In this document: positions 1 through 7,959 of the stretch, in pieces
Numbering within the stretch: the stretch's first letter is position 1
How the letters are laid out: every line of letters starts with the position of its first letter
Origin: Pedobacter fastidiosus
Lineage (GTDB): Bacteria; Bacteroidota; Bacteroidia; Sphingobacteriales; Sphingobacteriaceae
NCBI RefSeq assembly: GCF_014306625.1
Contig: NZ_JACRYL010000008.1
Location: 103,415 to 167,414 of the forward strand
Reading direction: 5' to 3'
Length of the DNA stretch: 64,000 nucleotides
The notes under the pieces: generated by a model
Seen by the model: the letters and a program-made list of their open reading frames with translations, nothing else
Database searches by the model: none
What the model was told of the DNA's origin: nothing
Translations under genes and position numbers: made by a program

Positions 1-1
1 T

Positions 2-136
2 GGCGCTGATACTACATTAACTGATTCTTCAGCTATCGTTACTGATACTAATAAAGTTGATACAATCGTTAAAGATTCTACAGTAAAAGATACAACTGTA
101 AAAGTAACTACAGAAAAAACTGAAGTTAAACACTAG
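2..136 (+). CDS. Partial small Asp/Thr/Lys-rich lipoprotein-like protein (C-terminal end)
   Basis: This is the 3' end of a gene whose start lies outside the window. The 44 visible residues read through short repeats of the form DSTVKDTTVK and stop at a TAG. The composition and repeat unit match the intact lipoprotein gene at 618-818, so this is most likely a paralogue with a lipobox at its unseen N-terminus. An intrinsically disordered, charged tail anchored in a membrane by a lipid is the simplest reading. Function is unknown. It is followed at once by a strong hairpin terminator, so it is probably a single-gene transcript or the last gene of an operon. Confidence 0.6.
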   Translation, partial: GADTTLTDSSAIVTDTNKVDTIVKDSTVKDTTVKVTTEKTEVKH

Positions 137-158
137 TTTAAACTTTATTTTATAAGAG

Positions 159-190
159 AAGGCTTTGGATTATGTCCAAAGCCTTTTTTT
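159..190 (+). terminator. Rho-independent terminator of the partial lipoprotein gene
   Basis: GGCTTTGGA at 161-169 pairs with TCCAAAGCC at 175-183, and a run of seven T follows. It sits 25 bases after the stop codon of the preceding reading frame. Confidence 0.85.
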
Positions 191-263
191 ATTTTAAAAT
201 TTCAGGTTAAGTTTTTCAATTGGAGGCAAGAATATTAATCTAGCCCTAAAACATTCATCAATT

Positions 264-416
264 ATGAAAAACGCAATCTAATCCTGCTTTTGGCTAGATT
301 TATTTTTAACCTTTTTTGCTTGTGGAAAATCGACTAAAAAAGTTGATGGCGCAGATACTACTCTAATTGAATCAACAATAATTCTATTTATACAACTGCG
401 ATTTACAAACCATTAA
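264..416 (+). pseudogene. Decayed paralogue of the small DTT-repeat lipoprotein
   Basis: Reading from the ATG at 264 gives M-K-N-A-I, then a TAA stop at 279-281. The same frame continues through a hydrophobic stretch to a cysteine (FFACGKS, Cys codon 321-323), then KKVDGADTTL, then degenerate sequence to a TAA at 414-416. This aligns position by position with the intact lipoprotein at 618 (MKNAF, hydrophobic core, AACKS, KKDGA, DSTT). The remnant therefore keeps the signal peptide and lipobox cysteine spacing but has a nonsense codon at position 6 and has lost the repeat tail. It is a dead third member of the family, lying between the two others. Confidence 0.65.
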
Positions 417-495
417 AAAATCTACAATAAATTCGCTATATTAAAGCTATAATCACTACTTAAAGAGAAAAAGACTAATTTATTTTATTCTTAAC

Positions 496-535
496 AATGA
501 AAATGATTCTAATTTTCATTACAATCTTTTTTATT
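496..535 (+). terminator. Possible terminator hairpin ahead of the intact lipoprotein gene
   Basis: AATGAAAAT at 496-504 pairs perfectly with ATTTTCATT at 512-520, and a T-rich stretch follows at 524-535. The stem is AT-rich, so its strength is uncertain. It may be the old terminator of the decayed copy upstream. Confidence 0.4.
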
Positions 536-617
536 TAAAAAATATGGGTTACCTTTTCATTTTTTAAGTATAAATAGATAATTAATTAATTTCAAAACCA
601 CAACAAAACGAAAAAAA

Positions 618-818
618 ATGAAAAATGCATTCAAATTAGGCTTTTTAGCTTTAGCTTTATCTTTATCAGTAGCAGCTTGTAAATCAGAGAAAAAAGATGG
701 CGCAGCAGATTCTACTACTGTTGATTCTACAGTTGTTGATACTACTGTTAAAGACACTACAGTTAAAGATTCTATGGTTAAAGACACAATGATGAAAGAC
801 ACAACAAAAAAAATGTAG
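618..818 (+). CDS. Small lipoprotein with DTTVKD repeats
   Basis: A 66-residue protein. Residues 1-20 form a signal peptide ending in a lipobox with the cysteine at residue 21 (SVAAC), so the product should be exported and lipid-modified. After a short lysine-rich segment (KSEKKDG) the rest is a low-complexity tail of near-identical units, DSTVVD, TTVKD, TTVKD, SMVKD, TMMKD, which is probably disordered. The gene has its own terminator and paralogues on its left, one intact at its visible end and one broken. Short repeat-tailed lipoproteins of this kind are common in Bacteroidota but have no known role. The start is fixed by the ATG directly before the signal sequence. Confidence 0.8.
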   Translation: MKNAFKLGFLALALSLSVAACKSEKKDGAADSTTVDSTVVDTTVKDTTVKDSMVKDTMMKDTTKKM

Positions 819-838
819 TCTAAATTTTACTAATACGA

Positions 839-870
839 AAAGGCTCTGAGTTTTATTCAGAGCCTTTTTT
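839..870 (+). terminator. Rho-independent terminator of the small lipoprotein gene
   Basis: AGGCTCTGA at 841-849 pairs with TCAGAGCCT at 857-865 around a TTTTA-type loop, followed by T residues. It lies 20 bases after the stop codon. Confidence 0.85.
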
Positions 871-923
871 GTTACAACAGGAATTCTTTACATCCCAAAT
901 CCCCGAAAATCCATCAATTGTAG

Positions 924-931
924 TAAATTTG
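924..931 (+). promoter_or_regulatory. Bacteroidota -7 promoter box for purB
   Basis: TAAATTTG fits the Bacteroidota -7 consensus TAnnTTTG and lies 21 bases before the purB ATG at 953. No clear TTG -33 element is seen at the usual distance. Confidence 0.5.
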
Positions 932-952
932 CGAAAAAATATATTTCGCCTA

Positions 953-2299
953 ATGAATTTAACCTCACTACAAGCTATTTCCCCCGTTGATGGTCGTTAC
1001 AGAAAGACTACCGAAAGTTTAGCTGCCTATTTCTCTGAAGAAGCATTAATTAAATATCGTGTTTTTGTTGAAATCGAATATTTCATTGCACTTTGTGAAA
1101 TTAATTTACCTGGATTAGAAAAGTTTGATAGAAGTGTTTATGCTGAATTACGTAAAATACACCAAAATTTTTCAGAAACGGATGCGCTGGAAATCAAAGA
1201 AACGGAGAAAGTAACCAATCATGATGTTAAAGCGGTTGAATATTTTATCAAAAACAAATTCGATGCTTTAAATCTTCAAGACTATAAAGAGTTTATTCAT
1301 TTTGGCCTAACCTCTCAAGATATAAACAACACGGCGATTCCTTATACGATTAAATTGGCGCTAAGCGAAAGCTACTACCCTGCTATCGCGATATTAATAG
1401 AAAAGATAAATGCTTTGGCTGTAGAATGGAAAGACATTCCGATGCTTGCCTTTACCCATGGACAGCCGGCTTCTCCTACCAAATTGGGCAAAGAATTTTT
1501 AGTTTTTGCTGAGCGATTGAGCATTCAGCTGGCAAATTTAAAGTCCATTCCAAATAGCGCAAAATTTGGTGGTGCAACAGGAAACTTCAATGCACACCAC
1601 ATTGCTTACCCACAAATAAACTGGGTCGATTTTTCAAACGACTTTGTAAATAATACATTGGGTTTAAGCAGGGCGCAACACACTACACAAATTGAGCATT
1701 ATGATCAGTTCGCTGCTCAATGTGATGCATTGAAAAGAATTAACAACATCATAATCGATTTAGATAGAGATATTTGGACTTACATTTCCAAAAATTATTT
1801 TAAACAAAAAATCAAGGCAGGAGAAATTGGCTCATCGGCTATGCCACATAAGGTTAATCCTATCGATTTTGAAAATGCAGAAGGAAATGCGGGAATTGCA
1901 AATGCCCTGTTCGAATTTTTTGCCGCAAAATTGCCTATTTCTCGCTTACAGAGAGATTTAACGGATTCTACAGTATTGAGAAATGTAGGCGTTCCATTGG
2001 CGCACACCTTAATTGCTATAAATTCTACTTTACGCGGATTAAACAAAATTATTTTAAATGAGCAAGCTTTGCATGCAGATCTGGATGATAACTGGGCTGT
2101 TGTGGCCGAAGCTATTCAGACCGTTTTAAGAAGAGAAAATTTCCCTAACCCGTATGAAGCTTTAAAGGAATTGACCAGAACAAATTCAAAAATCAACGCA
2201 GCTAGCATTGCAGAATTTATTGAAGGTTTAGCCGTTTCAGAAGAAATAAAAGTTCAGTTGAGAACAATTACTCCTTTTAACTATACAGGAGTTTTCTAG
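953..2299 (+). CDS. purB: Adenylosuccinate lyase
   Basis: A 448-residue enzyme of the fumarase/aspartase superfamily. It cleaves adenylosuccinate to AMP and SAICAR to AICAR, both with release of fumarate, in purine biosynthesis. The signature loop SSAMPHKVNPIDFENAEGN, which carries the catalytic serine, is present near residue 295, and TSQDINNTA and THGQPASPTKLGKE are the other conserved blocks. Length and motifs match the E. coli-type enzyme of about 456 residues. The frame is open further upstream, but the ATG at 953 begins the conserved MNLTSLQAISPVDGRY and follows a -7 box, so it is taken as the start. Cytoplasmic, essential housekeeping function. Confidence 0.95.
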   Translation: MNLTSLQAISPVDGRYRKTTESLAAYFSEEALIKYRVFVEIEYFIALCEINLPGLEKFDRSVYAELRKIHQNFSETDALEIKETEKVTNHDVKAVEYFIKNKFDALNLQDYKEFIHFGLTSQDINNTAIPYTIKLALSESYYPAIAILIEKINALAVEWKDIPMLAFTHGQPASPTKLGKEFLVFAERLSIQLANLKSIPNSAKFGGATGNFNAHHIAYPQINWVDFSNDFVNNTLGLSRAQHTTQIEHYDQFAAQCDALKRINNIIIDLDRDIWTYISKNYFKQKIKAGEIGSSAMPHKVNPIDFENAEGNAGIANALFEFFAAKLPISRLQRDLTDSTVLRNVGVPLAHTLIAINSTLRGLNKIILNEQALHADLDDNWAVVAEAIQTVLRRENFPNPYEALKELTRTNSKINAASIAEFIEGLAVSEEIKVQLRTITPFNYTGVF

Positions 2300-2356
2300 T
2301 AAATTAAATTGACGCTAAACAGACAGCGTAGAAAAGCTTTATTGATGAGTAATTGT

Positions 2357-2364
2357 TAATTTTG
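2357..2364 (+). promoter_or_regulatory. Bacteroidota -7 promoter box for the Nfu gene
   Basis: TAATTTTG matches TAnnTTTG and ends 22 bases before the ATG at 2387, which implies a leader of about 15 nucleotides. Confidence 0.5.
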
Positions 2365-2386
2365 TTTATTCAAATTGATTAAAGAC

Positions 2387-2938
2387 ATGACGATTAACGT
2401 ATATACAGAACAGACTCCTAACCCAGCAACCATGAAATTTATGGTTAACAAGCTGTTAATTAATGGAAGTGAAGATTTTGCTACTAAAGATAGTGCGGAA
2501 CAATCGCCATTTGCAAAGGAGTTATTCAAGTTTAACTTTGTTGCTGGTGTGTTTTTTGCCAGTAATTTTGTAACAGTTACCAAAACTGAAGATGCAGAAT
2601 GGGCTGATATTGAGGCCATTTTAAAGGAGTTTGTTAAAGGTGCCGTAGAATCAGAATTGAAGATTAAAGAGGCAACTTCAGAAGAAGCGCCTAGTTTTGA
2701 AGGTACTGAAACTGAAATCAAAATTCAGCAAATTCTACACGATTACGTTCGCCCGGCTGTAGAGCAAGATGGTGGCGCAATTAGCTATAAATCTTTTGAT
2801 GAAGGTGTTGTAACTGTAGAATTACGTGGATCTTGCAGTGGTTGTCCTTCTTCTACCATGACTTTAAAATCTGGGATCCAGAATTTATTGCAAAGAATGG
2901 TTCCAGAAGTTACGGATGTAGTTTCGGAAGCACTATAA
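2387..2938 (+). CDS. NifU/Nfu-type Fe-S cluster scaffold protein
   Basis: A 183-residue protein with two domains. The N-terminal Nfu_N domain (about residues 1-90, beginning VYTEQTPNPATMKF) is followed by a NifU-like C-terminal domain (about 110-183). The latter carries the CxxC motif in SCSGCPSS, which binds a transient [4Fe-4S] cluster for delivery to apoproteins. The upstream TTG at 2375 would add four residues, but the ATG at 2387 is preferred because it starts the conserved domain. The gene follows purB on the same strand with its own promoter box and is closed by a strong terminator. No suf or isc genes are next to it, as is usual for stand-alone Nfu proteins. Confidence 0.9.
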   Translation: MTINVYTEQTPNPATMKFMVNKLLINGSEDFATKDSAEQSPFAKELFKFNFVAGVFFASNFVTVTKTEDAEWADIEAILKEFVKGAVESELKIKEATSEEAPSFEGTETEIKIQQILHDYVRPAVEQDGGAISYKSFDEGVVTVELRGSCSGCPSSTMTLKSGIQNLLQRMVPEVTDVVSEAL

Positions 2939-2964
2939 AAAGCGCATTTTTCAAATTAAATAAA

Positions 2965-2999
2965 AGAAGGGCTTACTAAATTTTAGTAAGCCCTTTTTA
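2965..2999 (+). terminator. Rho-independent terminator after the Nfu gene
   Basis: GGGCTTACTAA at 2969-2979 pairs with TTAGTAAGCCC at 2983-2993, followed by TTTTT. It stands between convergent genes and may serve the minus-strand gene less well. Confidence 0.85.
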
Positions 3000-3019
3000 T
3001 GCTTTTAAATTAATCGTTA

Positions 3020-3811
3020 CTAGTTAAAATGTCTCTTCATTGCTTCCAACATCTCCTCTGTCAATTTTCCATTGGTTGCTAGAATCTCTCTTTTATTGAA
3101 GAAATCACATCCTCCTGAAAAATCAAAAACTTCTCCCCCGGCCTGTTGAACAATAAAGCACCCAGCTGCGAAATCCCATTGTTGTAAATTGTATTCAAAA
3201 AAAGCATCAAAACGGCCACAGGCTGTATAAACAAGATCGATTGCTGCTGCACCAATTCGCCTAACACCATGGCTTTTCTGCATCATTTCCTCCAAAAGCT
3301 TTAAGTATTGAGGCTGCTTATCAAATTGATAATAGGGAAATCCAGTGGCCAGTAAGCTCGATTTTAAATCTGGATTTACTGAAACCTGAATTTCTTTTTT
3401 ATTCATAAAAGCACTTCCACCTTTAAAAGAATAAAACATTTCTCCTCTATTTAACTCATAAACTACACCAATTACAGCTAAACCATCTTCGTAAAGTGCA
3501 ACGCTAATTCCATAAGCAGGAATGCCGTGAATAAAATTAGTGGTTCCATCTAAAGGATCAATAATCCATTTATAAATTTTTCCTTCTCTGCTGATTGTTT
3601 TTTCTTCGGTAATAAATCCAGCATCTGGAATCAGTTTCTCAAGGTTTTGAACCAGTTTCTGTTCTGCTGTTTTATCAACATAAGAAACCATATCATTTAA
3701 ACCTTTGTATTCTATTTTATTGGCATCGAATTGCATCGCTTCTTTACGGATAAAATTTCCGGTGAGCTTTACAATGGAGATTACCTTATTGCACAGTAAT
3801 TCGTAATTCAT
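3020..3811 (-). CDS. Inositol monophosphatase family protein
   Basis: A 263-residue Mg-dependent phosphatase of the FIG superfamily. The metal-site motifs are visible: GFITEEKT (metal-binding glutamates), WIIDPLDGTTNFIHG (the DPxDGT signature), and QQWDFAAGCFIVQQAGGEV near the C-terminus. The likely reaction is removal of phosphate from myo-inositol 1-phosphate, but family members also act on other sugar phosphates or on 3'-phosphoadenosine phosphate. Length fits SuhB-type enzymes. It is convergent with the Nfu gene and 59 bases downstream of lgt on the same strand, so the two may be co-transcribed. Cytoplasmic. Confidence 0.9.
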   Translation of the reverse strand: MNYELLCNKVISIVKLTGNFIRKEAMQFDANKIEYKGLNDMVSYVDKTAEQKLVQNLEKLIPDAGFITEEKTISREGKIYKWIIDPLDGTTNFIHGIPAYGISVALYEDGLAVIGVVYELNRGEMFYSFKGGSAFMNKKEIQVSVNPDLKSSLLATGFPYYQFDKQPQYLKLLEEMMQKSHGVRRIGAAAIDLVYTACGRFDAFFEYNLQQWDFAAGCFIVQQAGGEVFDFSGGCDFFNKREILATNGKLTEEMLEAMKRHFN

Positions 3812-3870
3812 AATTGTTTAACAAAAACCAAGATTGGTTGTTGGATTTTTAATGAATTTAATAAATGGTT

Positions 3871-5019
3871 TTAAGCGAGTTTATTCTTGTTTCGCAAGGC
3901 GTAAGCAGATAAAATAATTCCACCCACCACTAAGAATGTCGAAATCATTTCTGCTTGAGTAAAAGATAAGCCGAAAACATGATATTTTGAGTTTACTCGA
4001 ATCAATTCGATGCAGAAACGCTCAATCCCATTTAAGATCATGTAAATACCGAACATGAGTCCTGGTGCTTTAATTTTGTCTCTAATTTGCCAAAGAAATG
4101 CAAAAAGAATTAAGCAGATGATGACTTCATATATTGGAGTTGGGTAAACGCCTTGTGCAAGCTCTGCACAAAATTTACCGTTACAACCCGGAATTGGAAT
4201 CCCTTCTCCTACTACATTGTTTGGATATTTGTAGGACCATAACCAATCTGGAAGCCAAGAAAAAGGCTTTGGATTGTTATTTACAATTCCCCAATCGCCA
4301 TCGCCAGCCAAATGGCAACCAATACGGCCAACGGCATAAGCAAGCATCATTCCTGGTCCGCCAACATCAAGCATGTGCAATGGCTTAATTCCATTTCTTT
4401 TTGCAATGATCAGAACCGCTGCACCACCACAAATTAAACCTCCGTAAAAGGTTAATCCACTAAAAGATAAAAGTCTTTCGATTGGATGTTGAACGAAATC
4501 GTCCCAATATTCTAAATTATCAAAAAACTTTGCACCAAGAAATCCCCACACCGCAGCCCAAACAATTAGGTTGCTCATTAATTGGTACGGATGAACAGTT
4601 ACCTCAACATTTTTTGTTTTAGCAAGCTTATTTTTATCTTTCTCCTTGTAATCCCAATAGGCAAACAAGCCAGCAAAAAACAATCCACCTATAATGTTTC
4701 CTTTAGTCGACATTAGAATAGACTGCGCATCATTTACAAAAAGGCTATAATTAACCAATGCATAAACCAATTTGTAGCCGATAATGAAACCGAACAAACC
4801 GTTTAAAAGAAGTTCTGAAGTTGTTGCAGGTTGCCCAACAACCATTGTTTTTTTAAATGGATGAAGAATGCCCAACGCTTCTTTACGCTTAAGTTCTTGA
4901 GAAAAAGCCCAATAACCTGCTATAAATGCTAGCGCTACAAAAACCCCGAAAGTATTAAATGGTAAGGGAAGATTAATCCCGAATAAGTATTGTAAAAAGT
5001 GCGAAACGGTAGGAAACAT
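3871..5019 (-). CDS. lgt: Prolipoprotein diacylglyceryl transferase
   Basis: A 382-residue multi-pass inner-membrane enzyme that transfers diacylglycerol from phosphatidylglycerol to the lipobox cysteine, the first step in lipoprotein maturation. The signature region reads GRIGCHLAGDGDWG, the Bacteroidota form of the GRxGN motif, and LTFYGGLICGG precedes it. The protein is about 100 residues longer than the E. coli enzyme. The extra length comes from an expanded N-terminal half, including a charged cytoplasmic-looking segment around residues 125-140 (DYKEKDKNKLAKTK). Such longer forms occur in Bacteroidota. The window encodes several lipoproteins that need it. Confidence 0.92.
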   Translation of the reverse strand: MFPTVSHFLQYLFGINLPLPFNTFGVFVALAFIAGYWAFSQELKRKEALGILHPFKKTMVVGQPATTSELLLNGLFGFIIGYKLVYALVNYSLFVNDAQSILMSTKGNIIGGLFFAGLFAYWDYKEKDKNKLAKTKNVEVTVHPYQLMSNLIVWAAVWGFLGAKFFDNLEYWDDFVQHPIERLLSFSGLTFYGGLICGGAAVLIIAKRNGIKPLHMLDVGGPGMMLAYAVGRIGCHLAGDGDWGIVNNNPKPFSWLPDWLWSYKYPNNVVGEGIPIPGCNGKFCAELAQGVYPTPIYEVIICLILFAFLWQIRDKIKAPGLMFGIYMILNGIERFCIELIRVNSKYHVFGLSFTQAEMISTFLVVGGIILSAYALRNKNKLA

Positions 5020-5044
5020 ACAAAAAGTTTGATGCGAAGATAGT

Positions 5045-5172
5045 AAAGAAAGCTGAAAGACTAAAGGTGAAAGCTAAAAGACTAAAGGTGAAAGACCAAA
5101 GCTTAAAGACTAAAGGAAAAAGCGAAAAGGATAAAGGTGAAAGACTAAAGCAGAAAGACAAAAGGTGGAAGA
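5045..5172. repeat. Polypurine direct repeats between lgt and mtaB
   Basis: On the plus strand the sequence is an irregular tandem repetition of units like GAAAGACTAAAGGT and GAAAGCTAAAAGACT, almost free of pyrimidines except single C or T. There are about nine to ten degenerate units of 12-15 bases. It lies upstream of lgt and downstream of mtaB and has no open frame of its own worth keeping. Confidence 0.7.
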
Positions 5173-5229
5173 GGCTAGACACAGCTAATCTCGATACCTG
5201 ATACTCTCTATATAATACTAAAAAACAAT

Positions 5230-6552
5230 TTAATGATGTGCGTAAGCAGTTTCTAATTCGGCAACTTCAACTTCTCCATCGGCAGTAATTTCTAAAAGCT
5301 TAACACCTTTAAGTTCATTAACCATAATGGGATCGTATTTTGCTCGAACTTTTACATAATTTTTAGTGAAACCATGCATATAACCAGACTTCTGATCGGC
5401 TTCGAAAAGCACTTCTGCGGAGCTACCAATTTGAGATTGGTAGAAGGCTCTGCGTTTTTTATCAGAAAGAATATGAAGCATTTTACTTCTTTCGTTCCGC
5501 TCACTTCCGGCAACTACCCCTTTCATTTCCACAGCAGCAGTCTGCTCACGTTCAGAATAGGTAAATACGTGTAAATAAGAGATATCGAGTTGATTTAAAA
5601 ACTGATAGGTATCTAAGAAATCTTCTTTTGTTTCGCCTGGAAAACCTACAATAACATCTACACCAATACAGCAATTGGGCATCACTTCTTTAATTTTAGC
5701 CACTCGCTCAACATACAAGTCTCTACGATAACGGCGTTTCATTAAGCCTAAAATTTTATCAGATCCAGATTGTAAGGGAATATGAAAGTGCGGAACAAAT
5801 CTTTTTGAGGTTGAAACAAATTCAATAATTTCATTACTTAATAAATTGGGTTCAATAGAAGAAATACGGATTCTTTCTATGCCTTCAACTTCATCTAAAG
5901 CTTTAACTAAATCGAAAAATTTATCTTCTCTTGATCCGTTTCTGATTCCAAAATCACCTAGATTTACACCTGTTAACACGATTTCTTTAACACCACCTTC
6001 AGCAATTATTTTGGCACGATTTACCACGTTCTCAATTGTATCACTCCTACTTGCCCCACGAGCCAATGGAATTGTACAATACGTACATGGGTAATCGCAA
6101 CCATCCTGAACTTTTAAGAAAGTACGCGTTCTATCGCCAATTGAGTAAGAAGCAATAAAATTGTGGTTTACCTTTTCTATATTTTGTTGGTGAACAATTG
6201 CCTTTTGGTTTTTAGTTAGATCAGAAATATATTCAACAATTCTGAATTTTTCCGCAGCGCCTAAAACCATATCAACGCCTTCTATCTCGGCAATTTCTTG
6301 AGGTTTCAACTGGGCGTAACATCCAACAATGGTTACATAAGCATTAGGCGAATACTTTAATGCCTCTTTAACAACCTTACGGCATTTTTTATCAGCATGA
6401 TCGGTAACCGAACAAGTATTAATTACATATACGTCTGCCTGATCCTGAAATTCTACAACAGCATAACCCGCATCGGTAAATAAACGCCCGATGGTAGAGG
6501 TTTCAGAAAAATTTAACTTGCAACCTAATGTATAAAATGCGACCTTTTTCAT
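5230..6552 (-). CDS. mtaB: tRNA t6A37 methylthiotransferase MtaB
   Basis: A 440-residue radical SAM enzyme that converts t6A37 to ms2t6A in tRNAs reading ANN codons. The N-terminal UPF0004 domain has three cluster-binding cysteines (TLGCKLN, NTCSVTDHADKKC, VGCYAQLKP). The radical SAM motif is CDYPCTYCTIP (CxxxCxxC) near residue 155. A C-terminal TRAM-like region follows. The GCKLN start and the length point to MtaB rather than MiaB or RimO. The ATG at 6552 is 8 bases from a TATCTTTG promoter box, so the leader is very short. Confidence 0.93.
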   Translation of the reverse strand: MKKVAFYTLGCKLNFSETSTIGRLFTDAGYAVVEFQDQADVYVINTCSVTDHADKKCRKVVKEALKYSPNAYVTIVGCYAQLKPQEIAEIEGVDMVLGAAEKFRIVEYISDLTKNQKAIVHQQNIEKVNHNFIASYSIGDRTRTFLKVQDGCDYPCTYCTIPLARGASRSDTIENVVNRAKIIAEGGVKEIVLTGVNLGDFGIRNGSREDKFFDLVKALDEVEGIERIRISSIEPNLLSNEIIEFVSTSKRFVPHFHIPLQSGSDKILGLMKRRYRRDLYVERVAKIKEVMPNCCIGVDVIVGFPGETKEDFLDTYQFLNQLDISYLHVFTYSEREQTAAVEMKGVVAGSERNERSKMLHILSDKKRRAFYQSQIGSSAEVLFEADQKSGYMHGFTKNYVKVRAKYDPIMVNELKGVKLLEITADGEVEVAELETAYAHH

Positions 6553-6560
6553 TGAGTCTG

Positions 6561-6568
6561 CAAAGATA
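6561..6568 (-). promoter_or_regulatory. Bacteroidota -7 promoter box for mtaB
   Basis: On the minus strand TATCTTTG matches TAnnTTTG. It lies 8 bases upstream of the mtaB ATG, so transcription should start at or just before the start codon. Confidence 0.5.
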
Positions 6569-6710
6569 GGAAAATAGATTTGAGATAAGAGATAGGAGAT
6601 TTGAGATAAGAGGTAAATTACAGTGAATTAACATTTCATCTCTGGCTATCGACTGTGTTTTAAAGTTATTGAGGCCCAGCGATATTGAAACTAGAAATTG
6701 CCAATTGAAA

Positions 6711-7277
6711 CTATTTCTCTTGCCAACGATAGCTTTCCTGTTCAAAACCAGCCAAATCTAAAACCCTACTCACAACAGTTCCAGCAACTTCTTCGATGGT
6801 TTTTGGCAAACTATAATAAGATGGATTAGCCGGGCAAATTATTCCGCCAGCTTCTGTAACCGTTTTCATATTATTGATGTGGATTAAACTAAAAGGTGTA
6901 TCTCTAACAACTGCAATCAGTTTTCTCCGTTCTTTCAACACAACATCGGCTGCACGAGAAATCAAATCATTAGATATGCCGTGTGCAATTCTCCCTAAGG
7001 TTCCCATAGAACAAGGAATAATAATCATCGTATCGTATTTCGCAGAGCCAGAAGCAAATGGCGCATTAAAATCATTTTTGTTGTAGAAGGTAAAGTCGTA
7101 ATCATTGTAAGCCTGATTGCCTAATTCAAACCGCCAAACTTCTTTAGCATTATCGCTCATTACTACACCAACTGCTTCTATTTGATCTTTTAACTTTTGT
7201 AATTGATCAAACAAAACTTTAGCATAAACAGATCCACTAGCACCGGTAACCGCAACAATTACTTTCTTTTTTATCAT
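6711..7277 (-). CDS. ubiX: Flavin prenyltransferase UbiX
   Basis: A 188-residue flavoprotein of the UbiX/Pad1 family. It attaches a dimethylallyl group to reduced FMN, producing the prenyl-FMN cofactor of UbiD-type decarboxylases. The FMN-binding start VIVAVTGASGSVYA, the PCSMGTLGRIAHGISNDLISRAADVVLKERRKL block and the PANPSYYSLP segment are all typical. A TTG three codons upstream would extend the frame, but the ATG at 7277 fits the family. No ubiD is visible in the window. A hairpin terminator and a promoter box lie just upstream, so the gene may be controlled by attenuation. Confidence 0.93.
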   Translation of the reverse strand: MIKKKVIVAVTGASGSVYAKVLFDQLQKLKDQIEAVGVVMSDNAKEVWRFELGNQAYNDYDFTFYNKNDFNAPFASGSAKYDTMIIIPCSMGTLGRIAHGISNDLISRAADVVLKERRKLIAVVRDTPFSLIHINNMKTVTEAGGIICPANPSYYSLPKTIEEVAGTVVSRVLDLAGFEQESYRWQEK

Positions 7278-7312
7278 AACAAACAAAAGTAAGTTTTATT
7301 GAATAGAAATTA

Positions 7313-7343
7313 ACAAAAAAGGGCCAGAACAAAGTTCTGACCC
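7313..7343 (-). terminator. Minus-strand terminator upstream of ubiX
   Basis: Read on the minus strand, GGGTCAGAAC, loop TTT, GTTCTGGCCC (one A/C mismatch) is followed by TTTTTT. It ends 36 bases before the ubiX start codon, so it either ends a short RNA or acts as an attenuator of ubiX. Confidence 0.65.
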
Positions 7344-7380
7344 TACATCTACCTATGAAAAACATACCCTCGAAAGGGTA
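7313..7380 (-). ncRNA. Candidate short RNA or ubiX attenuator leader
   Basis: On the minus strand a TATATTTG promoter box lies at 7392-7385. About five bases later a perfect hairpin TACCCT, tetraloop TTCG, AGGGTA occupies 7380-7365. A single-stranded stretch follows, then the terminator hairpin at 7343-7321 with its T-run. The whole unit is about 65 nucleotides and contains no reading frame of note. It is either a free-standing small RNA or the leader of ubiX. The layout is seen directly; transcription is inferred. Confidence 0.35.
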
Positions 7381-7392
7381 AGAACAAATATA

Positions 7393-7959
7393 TATATTTT
7401 TTTAAAAAAAGTTGATTGTTAACTGTTAAATCGTGTATTTAACACACTATTTCCGTTGACAAAAGTCAATCTATTGATTTTCAGTGAATTAATTTTATAA
7501 AAAACAATAAAATATTAACTTTTACTTAACATTAAAAAGTCCATATTAGAAAGTTTCGTGTATTGAAAGCGTAAATCAGGCCACAAAACATTCTCATTAG
7601 CTCTACAATTTTCTATTTTTTTGTTCTTAAAAGTTTAGGAAATTTAATTTCCATATGAATAAAATCAAGATCTAGCTCCATTTAACGATCCAAATACAAA
7701 AAGAGAAGAATAAGATTTTCTTGAGATTTTATCTAGAAAAATCGACAACATAAAACTTTACTATTCTTTTGTTGGGTATGAAATTAGGCATGTAAATCAC
7801 AATTACCATCCAAGTTGCCAAAACTTATTATCTATTGGAATATTTGCAAAATATGAATAAGATTTATATAAATAATTATTCGTAAATTGGGATAAATTAT
7901 ACGTGTCTACATCCCTAATTAAGACAGTTATTTTGATAACCAAGCGACTCTTCTAATCA
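7393..7959. other. AT-rich intergenic region without recognisable gene
   Basis: Upstream region of the multi-PAS kinase. I see no open frame with coding character and no repeat. The promoter of the kinase must lie here, but no TAnnTTTG box stands clearly before its ATG. Confidence 0.5.
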
